From Ruminococcus sp. 210702-SL.1.03 (GTDB lineage: Bacteria; Bacillota; Clostridia; Oscillospirales; Ruminococcaceae), in assembly GCF_020559915.1 (NCBI RefSeq), contig NZ_JAJCLZ010000006.1:1-64000 (forward strand): DNA of 64,000 bases, written 5' to 3'. Position 1 is the stretch's first letter. Each line of letters starts with the position of its first letter. Below are positions 1-9,500 of this stretch, in pieces. The position numbers and the translations under genes were made by a program. Under the pieces are notes generated by a model. The model searched no databases. It had not been told where the DNA came from and worked only from the letters and a program-made list of their open reading frames with translations.

Positions 1-63
1 TAGGCAATCTGACGAAAAATCTGACGACGCAATCTGCACACAATAGTTGTGCGGTGTTGCCTT
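1..63. mobile_element. Right part of a miniature inverted-repeat element (cut by window edge)
   Basis: These 63 bases match the right part of the complete element at 59931-60124 with one difference (g here, a there, seven bases from the end). The end reads GTTGTGCGGTGTTGCCTT. The left inverted repeat lies outside the window. There is no reading frame, so it would be a non-autonomous element. It sits just upstream of a terminator and the nadE promoter. Confidence 0.75.
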
Positions 64-79
64 GAACAATATCAAGTAT

Positions 80-113
80 AAAAGCCTTTGCGGAAAATGC
101 AGAGGCTTTTTTT
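80..113 (+). terminator. Rho-independent terminator of the upstream (off-window) gene
   Basis: The arms AAAAGCCTtTGC and GCAgAGGCTTTT pair around a short loop and are followed by a T run. The hairpin lies before the nadE promoter, so it ends a transcript entering from the left. This argues against nadE starting at the ATG at 88. Confidence 0.85.
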
Positions 114-133
114 ACGCCTGCCGCGAATTTCGG

Positions 134-162
134 TTGAAATCTTCACCGAAATGTGTTATAAT
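134..162 (+). promoter_or_regulatory. Sigma-A-type promoter of nadE
   Basis: TTGAAA at 134-139 and TATAAT at 157-162 are separated by 17 bases. The start codon at 199 follows with a GGAG eight bases upstream. Confidence 0.8.
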
Positions 163-198
163 CATAATGTATTTTATTCTGAAATTGGAGCTGTTTTT

Positions 199-2190
199 AT
201 GAAAGACGGATTTATAAAAGTAGCCGCCTGCACGCCTGAGATACGCGTTGCGGATACGGCTTTCAACGCTGAAAAAATAATCGAGCAGATGGATAAATGC
301 CGCGCGGCTGGCGTGAAGATAGCGGTCTTCCCCGAGCTTTGCATTACGGGCTACACTTGTCAAGACCTTTTCTATCAAGATACCCTGCTTGACGGCGCGA
401 TGCGTGCGCTGGCGAATATCGCGAAGCACACGGCTGGCAGCGATATGCTCGTGGCGGTGGGCTGTCCCGTTCGCGCTAGGGGCAAGCTTTACAACTGCGC
501 CGCAGTTCTCCAAAACGGCGAGGTTCTGCGTTTTATCCCAAAGACTCACCTGCCGAACTACAATGAATTTTACGAAGCGCGCCACTTTGCGCCATACCGC
601 GGCGGCTCGGTGCAGGTGGAGCTTACGCAGTATTTTTCCGACGATATAATGCACTCCGCCGAGATGGGTCAGTGCGTTTTCGAGCTGGATAACTGGGAAA
701 CGCAAGGCTCTCAGCCCGCCGACTGCGTGAAGATAGGCTTCGAGATCTGCGAAGACCTCTGGGTAGCCGACCCCGTTTCAAACTACCTCGCGAAAGCGGG
801 CGCTGCGCTTATCTGCAACCTCTCCGCTTCGGACGAGGTCATCGGCAAGGACAGCTACCGCCGTCAGCTAGTGTCGAACCAGTCGGCGCGGCTGGTAGCG
901 GGCTATATCTACTGCTCGGCGGGCGACGGCGAATCCACGCAGGATATGGTGTTCTCGGGACACAACCTGATAGCGGAAAACGGCTCGCTGCTGGCGGAAA
1001 GCAAGCTCTTTGAAAACGGCATAATTATCTCTGAGATAGATTTCAAGCGGCTGGCTTTCGAGCGCCGCAAGATCTCGACATACCCCGCCGCCGTCACAAG
1101 CTGGGGTGCGCCCGCTGAGAATTATCAGCCGTACTTCCTTGATAACCTGCCGACGGAGTTCATATCGTTCGACATGGCGGACACCGCGCTTACCCGCGGC
1201 TATTCCAAAACGCCTTTTATCCCCGCCGACCGCGCAGAGCGCAACGAGCGCTGCCATCTGATACTGCAAATGCAGTCGCACGGCTTGATGAAGCGCATCG
1301 CCCACACCCACGCGCAGAGCGTAGTGATAGGCATATCCGGCGGGCTTGATTCCACCCTCGCGCTGCTGGTCTGCGTTATGGCGATGGACTTGCTGAAACG
1401 CCCGCATACCGACATCGTGGCGGTGACTATGCCATGCTTCGGCACTACAAAGCGCACCCGCTCGAATGCTGAGATACTTTGCGAAGCGCTGGGGGTAACC
1501 TTCCGCGAGGTTAATATCTCAAAAGCCGTGCTACAGCATTTTGAGGATATCGGTCACGATTATGATAATCACAACGTGGTATTTGAAAACGGTCAGGCGC
1601 GCGAGCGCACGAAGGTGCTGATGAATATTGCCAATCAGGTGAACGGACTTGTTATCGGCACGGGCGACCTTTCAGAGCTGGCGCTGGGCTGGGCAACGTA
1701 CAACGGCGACCATATGTCGATGTATGGCGTGAACGCGAGCGTGCCGAAAACGCTTGTGCGCCACATAGTTCGCTACTACGCCGATACCTGCGGCTACGCC
1801 CCCCTCGCCGAGGTGCTGCTGGATATTCTGGATACCCCCGTATCGCCCGAGCTGCTGCCTACTGACGAGAGCGGCACTGAGATGACTCAAAAGACTGAGG
1901 ACTTGGTAGGCCCTTACGAGCTGCACGATTTCTTCCTCTACCACGCCGTGCGCTGGGGCTGCGAGCCGAAAAAGGTGAAGCGGCTGGCAATGTACGCTTT
2001 CGGCGACGATTACAGCGAGGAGGTCATCACCCACTGGCTAAAGACTTTCTACCGCAGATTTTTCTCGCAGCAGTTCAAGCGCAGCTGTCTGCCCGACGGC
2101 GCAAAGATAGGCTCGGTAACGCTTTCACCGCGCGGCGACTGGAGAATGCCTAGCGACGCTGTGAACGCTCTTTGGCAGGAACAATTGTAA
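199..2190 (+). CDS. nadE: Glutamine-dependent NAD+ synthetase
   Basis: It converts deamido-NAD+ to NAD+ with ATP, taking ammonia from glutamine, as the last step of NAD synthesis in the cytosol. The 663-residue protein has an N-terminal nitrilase-type glutaminase domain, with the expected Glu (ELCITGY), Lys (FIPKTHLPNYNEF) and Cys (IGFEICEDLW) regions. A C-terminal ATP-pyrophosphatase domain follows, with the P-loop SGGLDS at residues 380-385. The length fits the two-domain family. The frame is open from 88, but that ATG lies inside a terminator stem and before the promoter. The ATG at 199 has GGAG at 187-190 and is preferred. The gene appears monocistronic. Confidence 0.95.
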   Translation: MKDGFIKVAACTPEIRVADTAFNAEKIIEQMDKCRAAGVKIAVFPELCITGYTCQDLFYQDTLLDGAMRALANIAKHTAGSDMLVAVGCPVRARGKLYNCAAVLQNGEVLRFIPKTHLPNYNEFYEARHFAPYRGGSVQVELTQYFSDDIMHSAEMGQCVFELDNWETQGSQPADCVKIGFEICEDLWVADPVSNYLAKAGAALICNLSASDEVIGKDSYRRQLVSNQSARLVAGYIYCSAGDGESTQDMVFSGHNLIAENGSLLAESKLFENGIIISEIDFKRLAFERRKISTYPAAVTSWGAPAENYQPYFLDNLPTEFISFDMADTALTRGYSKTPFIPADRAERNERCHLILQMQSHGLMKRIAHTHAQSVVIGISGGLDSTLALLVCVMAMDLLKRPHTDIVAVTMPCFGTTKRTRSNAEILCEALGVTFREVNISKAVLQHFEDIGHDYDNHNVVFENGQARERTKVLMNIANQVNGLVIGTGDLSELALGWATYNGDHMSMYGVNASVPKTLVRHIVRYYADTCGYAPLAEVLLDILDTPVSPELLPTDESGTEMTQKTEDLVGPYELHDFFLYHAVRWGCEPKKVKRLAMYAFGDDYSEEVITHWLKTFYRRFFSQQFKRSCLPDGAKIGSVTLSPRGDWRMPSDAVNALWQEQL

Positions 2191-2199
2191 TAAATTTGG

Positions 2200-2214
2200 G
2201 AATAATGAATAAAG
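2200..2214. repeat. 15-base direct repeat, copy 1
   Basis: GAATAATGAATAAAG occurs here, just after nadE, and again at 2328-2342. The two copies bracket the promoter at 2264-2292. Confidence 0.6.
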
Positions 2215-2263
2215 CGAAAACAAAACAAATAAATAAAAAAATAAATAATTTGCTTTTACCGTA

Positions 2264-2292
2264 TTGCAATCGCGCATAAAATGTGCTATAAT
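2264..2292 (+). promoter_or_regulatory. Sigma-A-type promoter of the sensor-GGDEF gene
   Basis: TTGCAA at 2264-2269 and TATAAT at 2287-2292 lie 17 bases apart, with an extended -10 TGC. An A/T-rich tract upstream could act as an UP element. It probably also drives the asparaginase-like gene and uppP. Confidence 0.8.
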
Positions 2293-2327
2293 GTGGTGTG
2301 AATGTTTCGCCGCAGTACCGCGGCTTT

Positions 2328-2342
2328 GAATAATGAATAAAG
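2328..2342. repeat. 15-base direct repeat, copy 2
   Basis: Exact second copy of GAATAATGAATAAAG, in the untranslated leader between the promoter and the start codon at 2389. Confidence 0.6.
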
Positions 2343-2388
2343 AACATTGGATCTATATATAATAAGGTATAAGGGGATGTAAGACGGA

Positions 2389-4296
2389 ATGGCGCTGAAG
2401 AAGAGGAAGATCATTGGCGTGCTTCTGGCGCAGGCTGAAAGAGAATATCAGTCGAAGCTGATGAGCGGTATCGCCGAACGCGCTTTTGAATTAGGATATG
2501 ACTGCTTCACTTTCTCAGATCCGATAAAAACTGAGTCGGGCGAAAACGTGCGCCGCGGCGCTGAGAATATTTTTGATCTTATAAATTTCGATATGCTCGA
2601 CGGAGTTATCATAGTGCCTGATACTTTTAATAACAAAAAGACAGCTGAGTTTGCCGAGCGCTTAGTGCGCCGCAAATTCAAGGGGGCTGTGGTATCGGTC
2701 GATCACCGCGCGGGGGATATGCCCGTTATTATGGGCGACGACGCTGCCGCCATCGAATCGCTGACAGACCATCTTATAGAAGAACATGGCTGCCGCATCA
2801 TCGACTTTTTCAGCGGTACGCCGGGGCACGAACACTCAGCTAGGCGGCTGGAAGGCTATTTGCGTTCGCTCAAAAAGCACAGCATAGCTTACGAGCCTGC
2901 CCGCGTGCACGACGGCGATTTTTGGTACAACATGGGTGAAAAAACTGCGGAGGATATATTATCTTCTCCGCTGCCAAGACCGCAGGCGGTAGTATGCGCC
3001 TGCGACACTCAGGCTATAAGCCTTTGCGACGCATTTGCGCATCGCGGGATAAAAGTTCCCGACGATATAAAGATAACGGGCTACGACAGCATAAAGGCAG
3101 GCACCAACCATGTGCCCTCGATAACCTCTGCCGAGATACCCGCGAAGCAGACGGGCGCGAACGCGGTGGAATATCTGCACAGCGTTATAGAAAACAAGCC
3201 CTTTGAGCCCGGGGCTTACTCGACGGATATAGTGCTGGCGCAGACCTGCGGCTGCGGGGTGGACGCTTCGGCAGTTTACAGGTCGAAGAATTTCTATTAC
3301 TCTGACGACAACCACCTTAGCAATTTTCTTTCGGCTTCAAACGATATGATGAGCGACCTTATATCAGCCGAAGACCTCAGCAGCCTTATCGGCAGGGTCA
3401 ACTGGTACAGCTTTCAAATACGGCCTTTCGATGCGCTGTATCTCTGTCTTAATCAAAACTGGGAGGGCAGCGAGAAAGGTTATATAGCGCGCGGTTACAG
3501 CGAAAACGTGCAGCTGCGTCTCGCGCACCGTACTGGAGAGGATAAGCAGGAGTACGATATAAGCTTTCCCTCAGCGGATATGCTGCCCGAAATGGCTTGG
3601 CAGCGCGAGAAGCCTGCGGCGTTTTACTTCGCGCCGCTGCACTTCGGCGACCGCGCTTTCGGCTATATCGTTATGCAGTATGATACGCCGCGCTCTATGG
3701 TGGACGATTTCTGCGGCTGGCTCAAAAATGTCTGCAACGGCTTTGAATGTATGCGCAGACAGATACACATTCGCCGTATGTACTTTGAGCTGGAAAAGGC
3801 GGCGCTGACCGACAGCCTTACGGGGCTTTACAACCGCTACGCTTTCAACCGCCGCGTGGAAGAGCTTATAGCTGACGGCGAGCGCGGGGTAAAGACGATG
3901 TTTATGATGGCTGATCTGAACTGTCTGAAGCTGATAAACGATAATTTCGGACACCTCGCGGGCGATAAGGCGCTCAACGCCATAGGGCAGGCTATAAGCA
4001 GCGCCTGCGGCGAGAACGAACGCTGCTACCGCTTCGGCGGCGATGAATTTATGCTCATCGGCGTAGGCGATTACAGCGAAGAGCGCATAGACGACCTCAA
4101 ACTGCGCATACGCAGAAGTTTGGAGGATTTCAATGCGCATTCGGGGCTGCCTTACATGGTAAAGGTCAGCTTAGGCGCGGTCTGCGAGATAGCGGATTCG
4201 GCAGAAAAGCTGGACAGAATGGTAAAGCTTGCCGACGAAAAAATGTATCAGGATAAGCAGATAAATAAGAAGCATTCGGCAAGCCCTTTCAGATAA
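2389..4296 (+). CDS. Cytosolic sensor-diguanylate cyclase with LacI-type ligand-binding domain
   Basis: The 635-residue protein has three visible parts. Residues 1 to about 290 resemble the periplasmic-binding-protein-like domain of LacI/GalR regulators, starting directly with KRKIIGVLLAQAEREY and with no helix-turn-helix before it. A middle region of about 180 residues is unassigned. A GGDEF domain begins at the typical TDSLTGLYNRYAF near residue 473, with GGDEF at 550-554. No signal peptide or membrane segment is seen, so it should act in the cytosol and make cyclic di-GMP in response to a small ligand, perhaps a sugar. No RxxD inhibitory site is apparent just before GGDEF. The asparaginase-like gene follows after 17 bases. 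The ligand is unknown. Confidence 0.8.
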   Translation: MALKKRKIIGVLLAQAEREYQSKLMSGIAERAFELGYDCFTFSDPIKTESGENVRRGAENIFDLINFDMLDGVIIVPDTFNNKKTAEFAERLVRRKFKGAVVSVDHRAGDMPVIMGDDAAAIESLTDHLIEEHGCRIIDFFSGTPGHEHSARRLEGYLRSLKKHSIAYEPARVHDGDFWYNMGEKTAEDILSSPLPRPQAVVCACDTQAISLCDAFAHRGIKVPDDIKITGYDSIKAGTNHVPSITSAEIPAKQTGANAVEYLHSVIENKPFEPGAYSTDIVLAQTCGCGVDASAVYRSKNFYYSDDNHLSNFLSASNDMMSDLISAEDLSSLIGRVNWYSFQIRPFDALYLCLNQNWEGSEKGYIARGYSENVQLRLAHRTGEDKQEYDISFPSADMLPEMAWQREKPAAFYFAPLHFGDRAFGYIVMQYDTPRSMVDDFCGWLKNVCNGFECMRRQIHIRRMYFELEKAALTDSLTGLYNRYAFNRRVEELIADGERGVKTMFMMADLNCLKLINDNFGHLAGDKALNAIGQAISSACGENERCYRFGGDEFMLIGVGDYSEERIDDLKLRIRRSLEDFNAHSGLPYMVKVSLGAVCEIADSAEKLDRMVKLADEKMYQDKQINKKHSASPFR

Positions 4297-4313
4297 AGCG
4301 GGAGGCGGCACAT

Positions 4314-5264
4314 TTGAAGATAAGCGTGATATTTACAGGCGGAACTATCGGCAGCAGGCTCAGCGGCGGCTACATCGGCGTTTCGGGCTGCCCTTACACG
4401 CTGATAGAGAACTGGCGGCGTGAGCACGGCGGCTGCGAATTTGATACCTGCGAGCCGTACACTATCCTCAGCGAAAACAGCAGCTTTGAGCATCTTTGCA
4501 AGCTGGCTGCCTGCGCGCGGGAAAGATCTGCCGCGGCGGAAGCCGTTATCATCACGCACGGTACAGACACGCTCTGCTACACTGCGGCTTTCTTAGGACT
4601 GGCGCTTTCAGACATCAAAAAGCCGATAGTGCTGGTGTCCTCGGGCTGCCCGCTGGAGGACGAGCGCGCAAACGGTCAGCAGAATTTCGCGGCGGCGGTG
4701 GAGCTTGCAAAAAGCGGCGAAGCGGGCGTTTTCGCGGTGTGGTATGCCGATGGCGAAGCGCGGGCGCACAGGGGCGTGCGTTTGCTGCCGCACGCGCCGT
4801 ACAGCGATATGCTCGTGAGCCTGCCGAATTTTAGCGAAACGGCGGGCGGCTTTTGCGGCGAGAGCGAGATCACCCGCCGCTTTAAGGGCGACCCGCATGG
4901 CTTTGACCAAACGCGCAGAGTACTGACGCTGACCTGCCGACCCGATATGTATTACCCGCAGCTTACGGCGGACGTTTCGGCGGTGATGTTTGAAAGCTAT
5001 CATTCGGGCACTATGTGCGCCGACGAGCGCTTGGCGGAATTTGCCGAAAGAGCCGCGGCCGAGGACGTGCCGATATTCGTAGCGGGCGCAGGCGGCAGGG
5101 AAGCGGATTACGAAAGCGTGAAGCAGTACCGCGCGCTGGGGATAATCACTCTGCCCGCAGTTTCGCCGATAGCCGCGTATGTGAAGCTCAGCATAGCGGC
5201 GGCGTACCGCATGGAGATACCCGCCGTGATGGCGAAAAACTGCGCGGGCGAGTACGCGGAATAA
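4314..5264 (+). CDS. Asparaginase-family amidohydrolase
   Basis: The 316-residue protein belongs to the type I/II L-asparaginase fold. It has the nucleophile-threonine motif FTGGTIGS near the N terminus and the second motif THGTDTL. It would hydrolyse asparagine to aspartate and ammonia in the cytosol, since no signal peptide is present. Substrate specificity cannot be read from the sequence. The start is TTG, with GGGAGG eight bases upstream at 4300-4305. It follows the GGDEF gene by 17 bases and probably shares its promoter. Confidence 0.8.
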   Translation: MKISVIFTGGTIGSRLSGGYIGVSGCPYTLIENWRREHGGCEFDTCEPYTILSENSSFEHLCKLAACARERSAAAEAVIITHGTDTLCYTAAFLGLALSDIKKPIVLVSSGCPLEDERANGQQNFAAAVELAKSGEAGVFAVWYADGEARAHRGVRLLPHAPYSDMLVSLPNFSETAGGFCGESEITRRFKGDPHGFDQTRRVLTLTCRPDMYYPQLTADVSAVMFESYHSGTMCADERLAEFAERAAAEDVPIFVAGAGGREADYESVKQYRALGIITLPAVSPIAAYVKLSIAAAYRMEIPAVMAKNCAGEYAE

Positions 5265-5296
5265 GACATTTTTAGAGATAACAGAAGGGACGCAAG

Positions 5297-6154
5297 ATGG
5301 AAATTGTAGAAATTATCAAGGTAATAGTGCTCGGCATAGTGGAGGGCATAACCGAATGGCTGCCGGTGAGCAGTACGGGACATCTGATACTGGTCGATGA
5401 ATTTATGAAGCTCAAAGCCAGCGAAGATTTTAAGGAAATGTTCGACGTAGTTATACAGCTCGGAGCGATAATCGCGGTAGTTGTGCTGTACTGGCACCAG
5501 CTTTTCCCGTTCGGCAAAAAGGACAATAAATACCCGCTGAGCGATCACGGAGCGGGCTCTTACATAAAGACCGATATTTTCAAGATGTGGTTCAAGGTGC
5601 TGGCGGCGTGCGTGCCCGCGGCGGTGATAGGTCTGCTTTTCGACGACCTTTTCCACGCGATGTTCTACAACTGGCAGACGGTAGCCGTTATGCTGATACT
5701 CTTCGGTATAGCATTCATCGTGATAGAAAAACACAATAAGGGCAAAAAGCCGACGATAAATTCGATAGAGCAGATGCCCTACTGCGTAGCGGTCATGATA
5801 GGTGCTTTTCAGCTCATCGCTGCGGTATTTCCCGGTACATCGCGCAGCGGCGCTACGATAGTCGGCGCGCTGCTTATAGGCGTTTCGCGCACGGTGGCGG
5901 CTGAGTTTACATTCTACCTCGCAGTTCCCGTAATGTTTGGTGCGAGCCTGCTGAAACTTGTGAAATTCGGCTTAGCTTTCCAGACGGCGGAGCTTGTGTA
6001 CCTGATACTCGGCATGGCGGTATCCTTCATAGTTTCGATAGTTGTCATCAGATTCCTGATGGGCTACATCAAGAAGCATGATTTCACGGTTTTCGGCTGG
6101 TACAGAATTATCCTCGGCGTGCTCGTAATACTCTATTTCGGGCTTGTAAGATAA
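5297..6154 (+). CDS. uppP: Undecaprenyl-diphosphatase (bacitracin resistance protein family)
   Basis: It dephosphorylates undecaprenyl diphosphate, recycling the lipid carrier for peptidoglycan and other wall polymers at the membrane. The 285-residue protein has the hallmark motifs EGITEWLPVSSTGHL near the N terminus and PGTSRSGATI in the middle, among several hydrophobic segments. The length is typical. It starts 32 bases after the asparaginase-like gene and is followed by a strong terminator, so it is probably the last gene of a three-gene unit. Confidence 0.95.
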   Translation: MEIVEIIKVIVLGIVEGITEWLPVSSTGHLILVDEFMKLKASEDFKEMFDVVIQLGAIIAVVVLYWHQLFPFGKKDNKYPLSDHGAGSYIKTDIFKMWFKVLAACVPAAVIGLLFDDLFHAMFYNWQTVAVMLILFGIAFIVIEKHNKGKKPTINSIEQMPYCVAVMIGAFQLIAAVFPGTSRSGATIVGALLIGVSRTVAAEFTFYLAVPVMFGASLLKLVKFGLAFQTAELVYLILGMAVSFIVSIVVIRFLMGYIKKHDFTVFGWYRIILGVLVILYFGLVR

Positions 6155-6168
6155 TAAATATCACACAC

Positions 6169-6206
6169 AAAAGCGTTTCCCGCAGCAGGGAAGCGCTTTT
6201 CTTTTT
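6169..6206 (+). terminator. Rho-independent terminator after uppP
   Basis: AAAAGCGTTTCCC pairs with GGGAAGCGCTTTT around a six-base loop and is followed by a T-rich run. Confidence 0.9.
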
Positions 6207-6348
6207 GCGCTGGAAAGCAATAATGTTAACGAAAAAGTTACGGTTTTCTAACACAATGGTAATTATAGAACTTTCCGCTTTTTTGGAAATGAAAATTGTG
6301 CAAAGCTACAAAATGAGCGTGAGAAATGAAAAAAATTCAGCTATTCTA

Positions 6349-6377
6349 TTGACTTTTACGGGAGTTTGAAGTATAAT
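6349..6377 (+). promoter_or_regulatory. Sigma-A-type promoter of rpoBC
   Basis: TTGACT at 6349-6354 and TATAAT at 6372-6377 lie 17 bases apart. The sequence is strikingly like the pyk promoter at 39109-39137. This, the terminator and the leader account for the 381-base gap between uppP and rpoB. Confidence 0.85.
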
Positions 6378-6383
6378 AATATA

Positions 6384-6535
6384 CTGTATCATAATGGCTT
6401 TTCATACCTTTTTTGTCCGCACAAAGCGGCTGAAAACGGGCTGAAACCGACAGAAAAAACGCTTATCCGCGGCGGGCATATATAAAAGGTATACCCAAAA
6501 GCGGGGACGTTTGGCAATAAATTAAGGAGTGATCA
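6384..6535 (+). promoter_or_regulatory. Long, probably folded 5' leader of rpoB
   Basis: About 150 bases separate the predicted transcription start from the rpoB start. ATACCTTTT at 6404-6412 is the exact complement of AAAAGGTAT at 6484-6492. A CCGC/GCGG hairpin lies inside at 6417-6429. It may be a control region, but no known leader family was recognised. Confidence 0.4.
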
Positions 6536-9500
6536 GTGCGAATGGTGAATGTCAATGTCAAAGACGTAAAGCTTGGTAAAAACACCAGAAAAAGCTTTGC
6601 CAAGATTCATGAGGTCCGCGAGATGCCGAACCTTATCGAAGTACAGAAAAACTCGTATCAGTGGTTCTTAGACGAAGGTCTGCGCGAGGTGTTTAAAGAG
6701 GTATCCTCTATCACCGATTACAACGGAAACTTAGAGCTTTCCTTCATCGACTACCGAATTGACGACACGCCTAAATACACCGTAGCAGAGTGCAAAGAGC
6801 GCGACGTTACCTACGCAGCGCCCCTGCGCGTTACAGCCCGCCTTATAAATAAGGAAACGGGCGAGATCAAAGAATCCGAAGTTTTCATGGGCGATTTCCC
6901 GAAAATGACCGACAGCGGTACTTTCGTTATCAACGGCGCGGAGCGCGTTATAGTATCGCAGCTGGTACGTTCGCCCGGCGTTTACTACTCTTTTGATAAG
7001 GACAAGACAGGTAAAGACCTTTTCAAATCAACCATCATACCCAACCGCGGCGCGTGGCTGGAGTACGAGATGGACTCGAACGACGTAGTTTACGTTCGTA
7101 TAGATAAAAACCGCAAGATACCTCTCACTACCTTTATCCGTGCTCTGGGCATAGGTACTAACGACGAGATAACCGAGGTATTCGGCGTTGACGAAAGACT
7201 TAATCAGACTATACTGCAGAAAGACGCTACCGCTAATAAGGAAGAGGCGCTGCTCGAAGTTTACAAGAAGCTTCGTCCCGGCGAGCCCCCCACAGTAGAC
7301 GGTTCACAGACCCTTATCCACAACCTTTTCTTCGACGATAAGAGATACGACCTCTGCAAGTTCGGAAGATATAAGTACAATAAGAAGCTTGGCATAGCTT
7401 CGCGCCTTTCGGGCCACACCCTTTCCCGCGCGATAGTTAATCCGCTTACCGGCGAGATAATGGCAGAGCCGGGCGAGGTATGCAAGTTCGACAAGGCTAT
7501 GGAGATCGAGAACGCGGGCGTTATGGAAGCCTACGTTACCACCGAAGTTAAAGAGTACTACACTTCTGAAACTACCGGCGAAACGCTCACCAGAATGGAA
7601 GAGCGCGAGGTAAAGATCATCGGCAGCGGCATGGTAGACCTTTCGGGCTACATCTCGAAAGATCCTAAGGAGCTCGGCATAAACGAGAAAGTTTACTTCC
7701 CCGTACTGCGCGAGATACTTGAAGAGAGCGACGAAGAAGAAGCGATTTTCACCGCTATCAAAGAACGCGCGGGCGAGCTTGTTCCCAAGCACATCATCCT
7801 CGACGATATAATCGCTACAATCTCCTACTTCCTCAACCTCTGCGAGGGCGTGGGCACTGTTGACGATATAGACCATCTCGGCAACAGAAGAATACGTTCG
7901 GTAGGCGAGCTGCTTCAGAACCAGTTCCGCATCGGCTTCACCAGAATGGAGCGCGTTATCCGCGAGAGAATGAACATCCAGTCGCAGGATATAGAAGTCA
8001 TCACCCCTGCCGCGCTCATCAATATCAGACCTATCACTGCAGCTATAAAGGAATTCTTCGGTTCATCGCCGCTTTCGCAGTTCATGGATCAGAACAACCC
8101 GCTGGCTGAGCTTACTCATAAAAGACGTCTTTCCGCGCTGGGCCCCGGAGGTCTTTCGCGTGACCGCGCAGGATTTGAAGTCCGCGACGTACACTACACA
8201 CATTACGGAAGAATGTGTCCTATAGAAACTCCTGAAGGTCCTAACATCGGTCTGATCTCTTACCTTGCATCTTTCGCGAAGATAAACGAGTACGGCTTTA
8301 TCGAAGCTCCTTACAGAAGAGTAGATAAGGAAACGGGCGTAGTTACCGACGAAGTAGTTTACATGACCGCTGACGTTGAGGATAACTACATGGTAGCTCA
8401 GGCGAACGAGCCCCTTACCGAGGAAAACAAGTTCGCAAGAGCTAAGGTAAACGGCAGATACCGTGACCAGATACTTGAAATAGACCGCGAAAATATCGAC
8501 TTCATGGATATTTCGCCTAAGATGGTAGTTTCAGTAGCTACCGCCTGCATACCTTTCCTTGAAAACGACGACGCGAACCGCGCGCTGATGGGCTCTAACA
8601 TGCAGCGTCAGGCAGTTCCTCTGCTCAAGACCGAGTCGCCTATCGTAGGTACAGGTATGGAGTACAAGGCTTGCCTCGACTCGGGCGTTGCGGTAGTTAC
8701 CGACAAGGCAGGCGTTGTTGAGAAGGTAGACGCAGACAAGATAGTTATCCGCGAGGACGACGGCAACCTGCGCACCTACGAGCTTATCAAATTCAAGCGC
8801 TCTAACGCGGGCACCTGCACCAACCAGCGCCCGATAGTAGAAAAGGGCGAGCGCGTAGAGGCTCATCAGATAATCGGCGACGGCCCCGCTACCTCAAACG
8901 GCGAGCTTTCGCTCGGTAAAAACGCCCTCATAGGCTTCATGACATGGGAAGGCTACAACTACGAGGACGCCGTACTGCTCAATGAAAACCTTGTAAGACA
9001 GGATAAATACACATCTATACACATCGAAGAGTACGAGATAGAAGCAAGAGAAACAAAGCTCGGCCCTGAGGAGATCACAAGAGATATTCCGCAGGTAAAG
9101 GAAGAGTACCTCGCTAACCTCGACGAAAACGGTATAATCCGCATAGGCGCAGACGTTCGTCCGGGCGATATACTGGTAGGTAAGGTAACGCCTAAGGGCG
9201 AGACCGAGGTCTGCCCCGAGCAGCGCCTGCTGAGAGCTATATTCGGCGATAAGGAGCGCGACGTTCGCGACAACTCGCTGAAAGTACCTCACGGCGAATC
9301 GGGTACTATAATCGACGTAAAGGTGTTCACAAGAGAGAACTGCGACGAGCTCGCACCCGGCGTAAATATGCTGGTACGCTGCTACATCGCGCAGAAGAGA
9401 AAGATCTCGGTCGGCGATAAGATGGCGGGCCGCCACGGAAACAAGGGTGTTGTTTCCCGCATACTGCCGCCTGAGGATATGCCTTTCCTCGAAGACGGCA

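Noticed and set aside
88..198. Longer N terminus for nadE
   Set aside because: The upstream ATG lies inside a terminator hairpin and ahead of the promoter; the ATG at 199 has a ribosome-binding site and matches the family.
8080..8220. Rifampicin-resistance changes in rpoB
   Set aside because: The residues at the common resistance positions in the 510-560 region are wild type.
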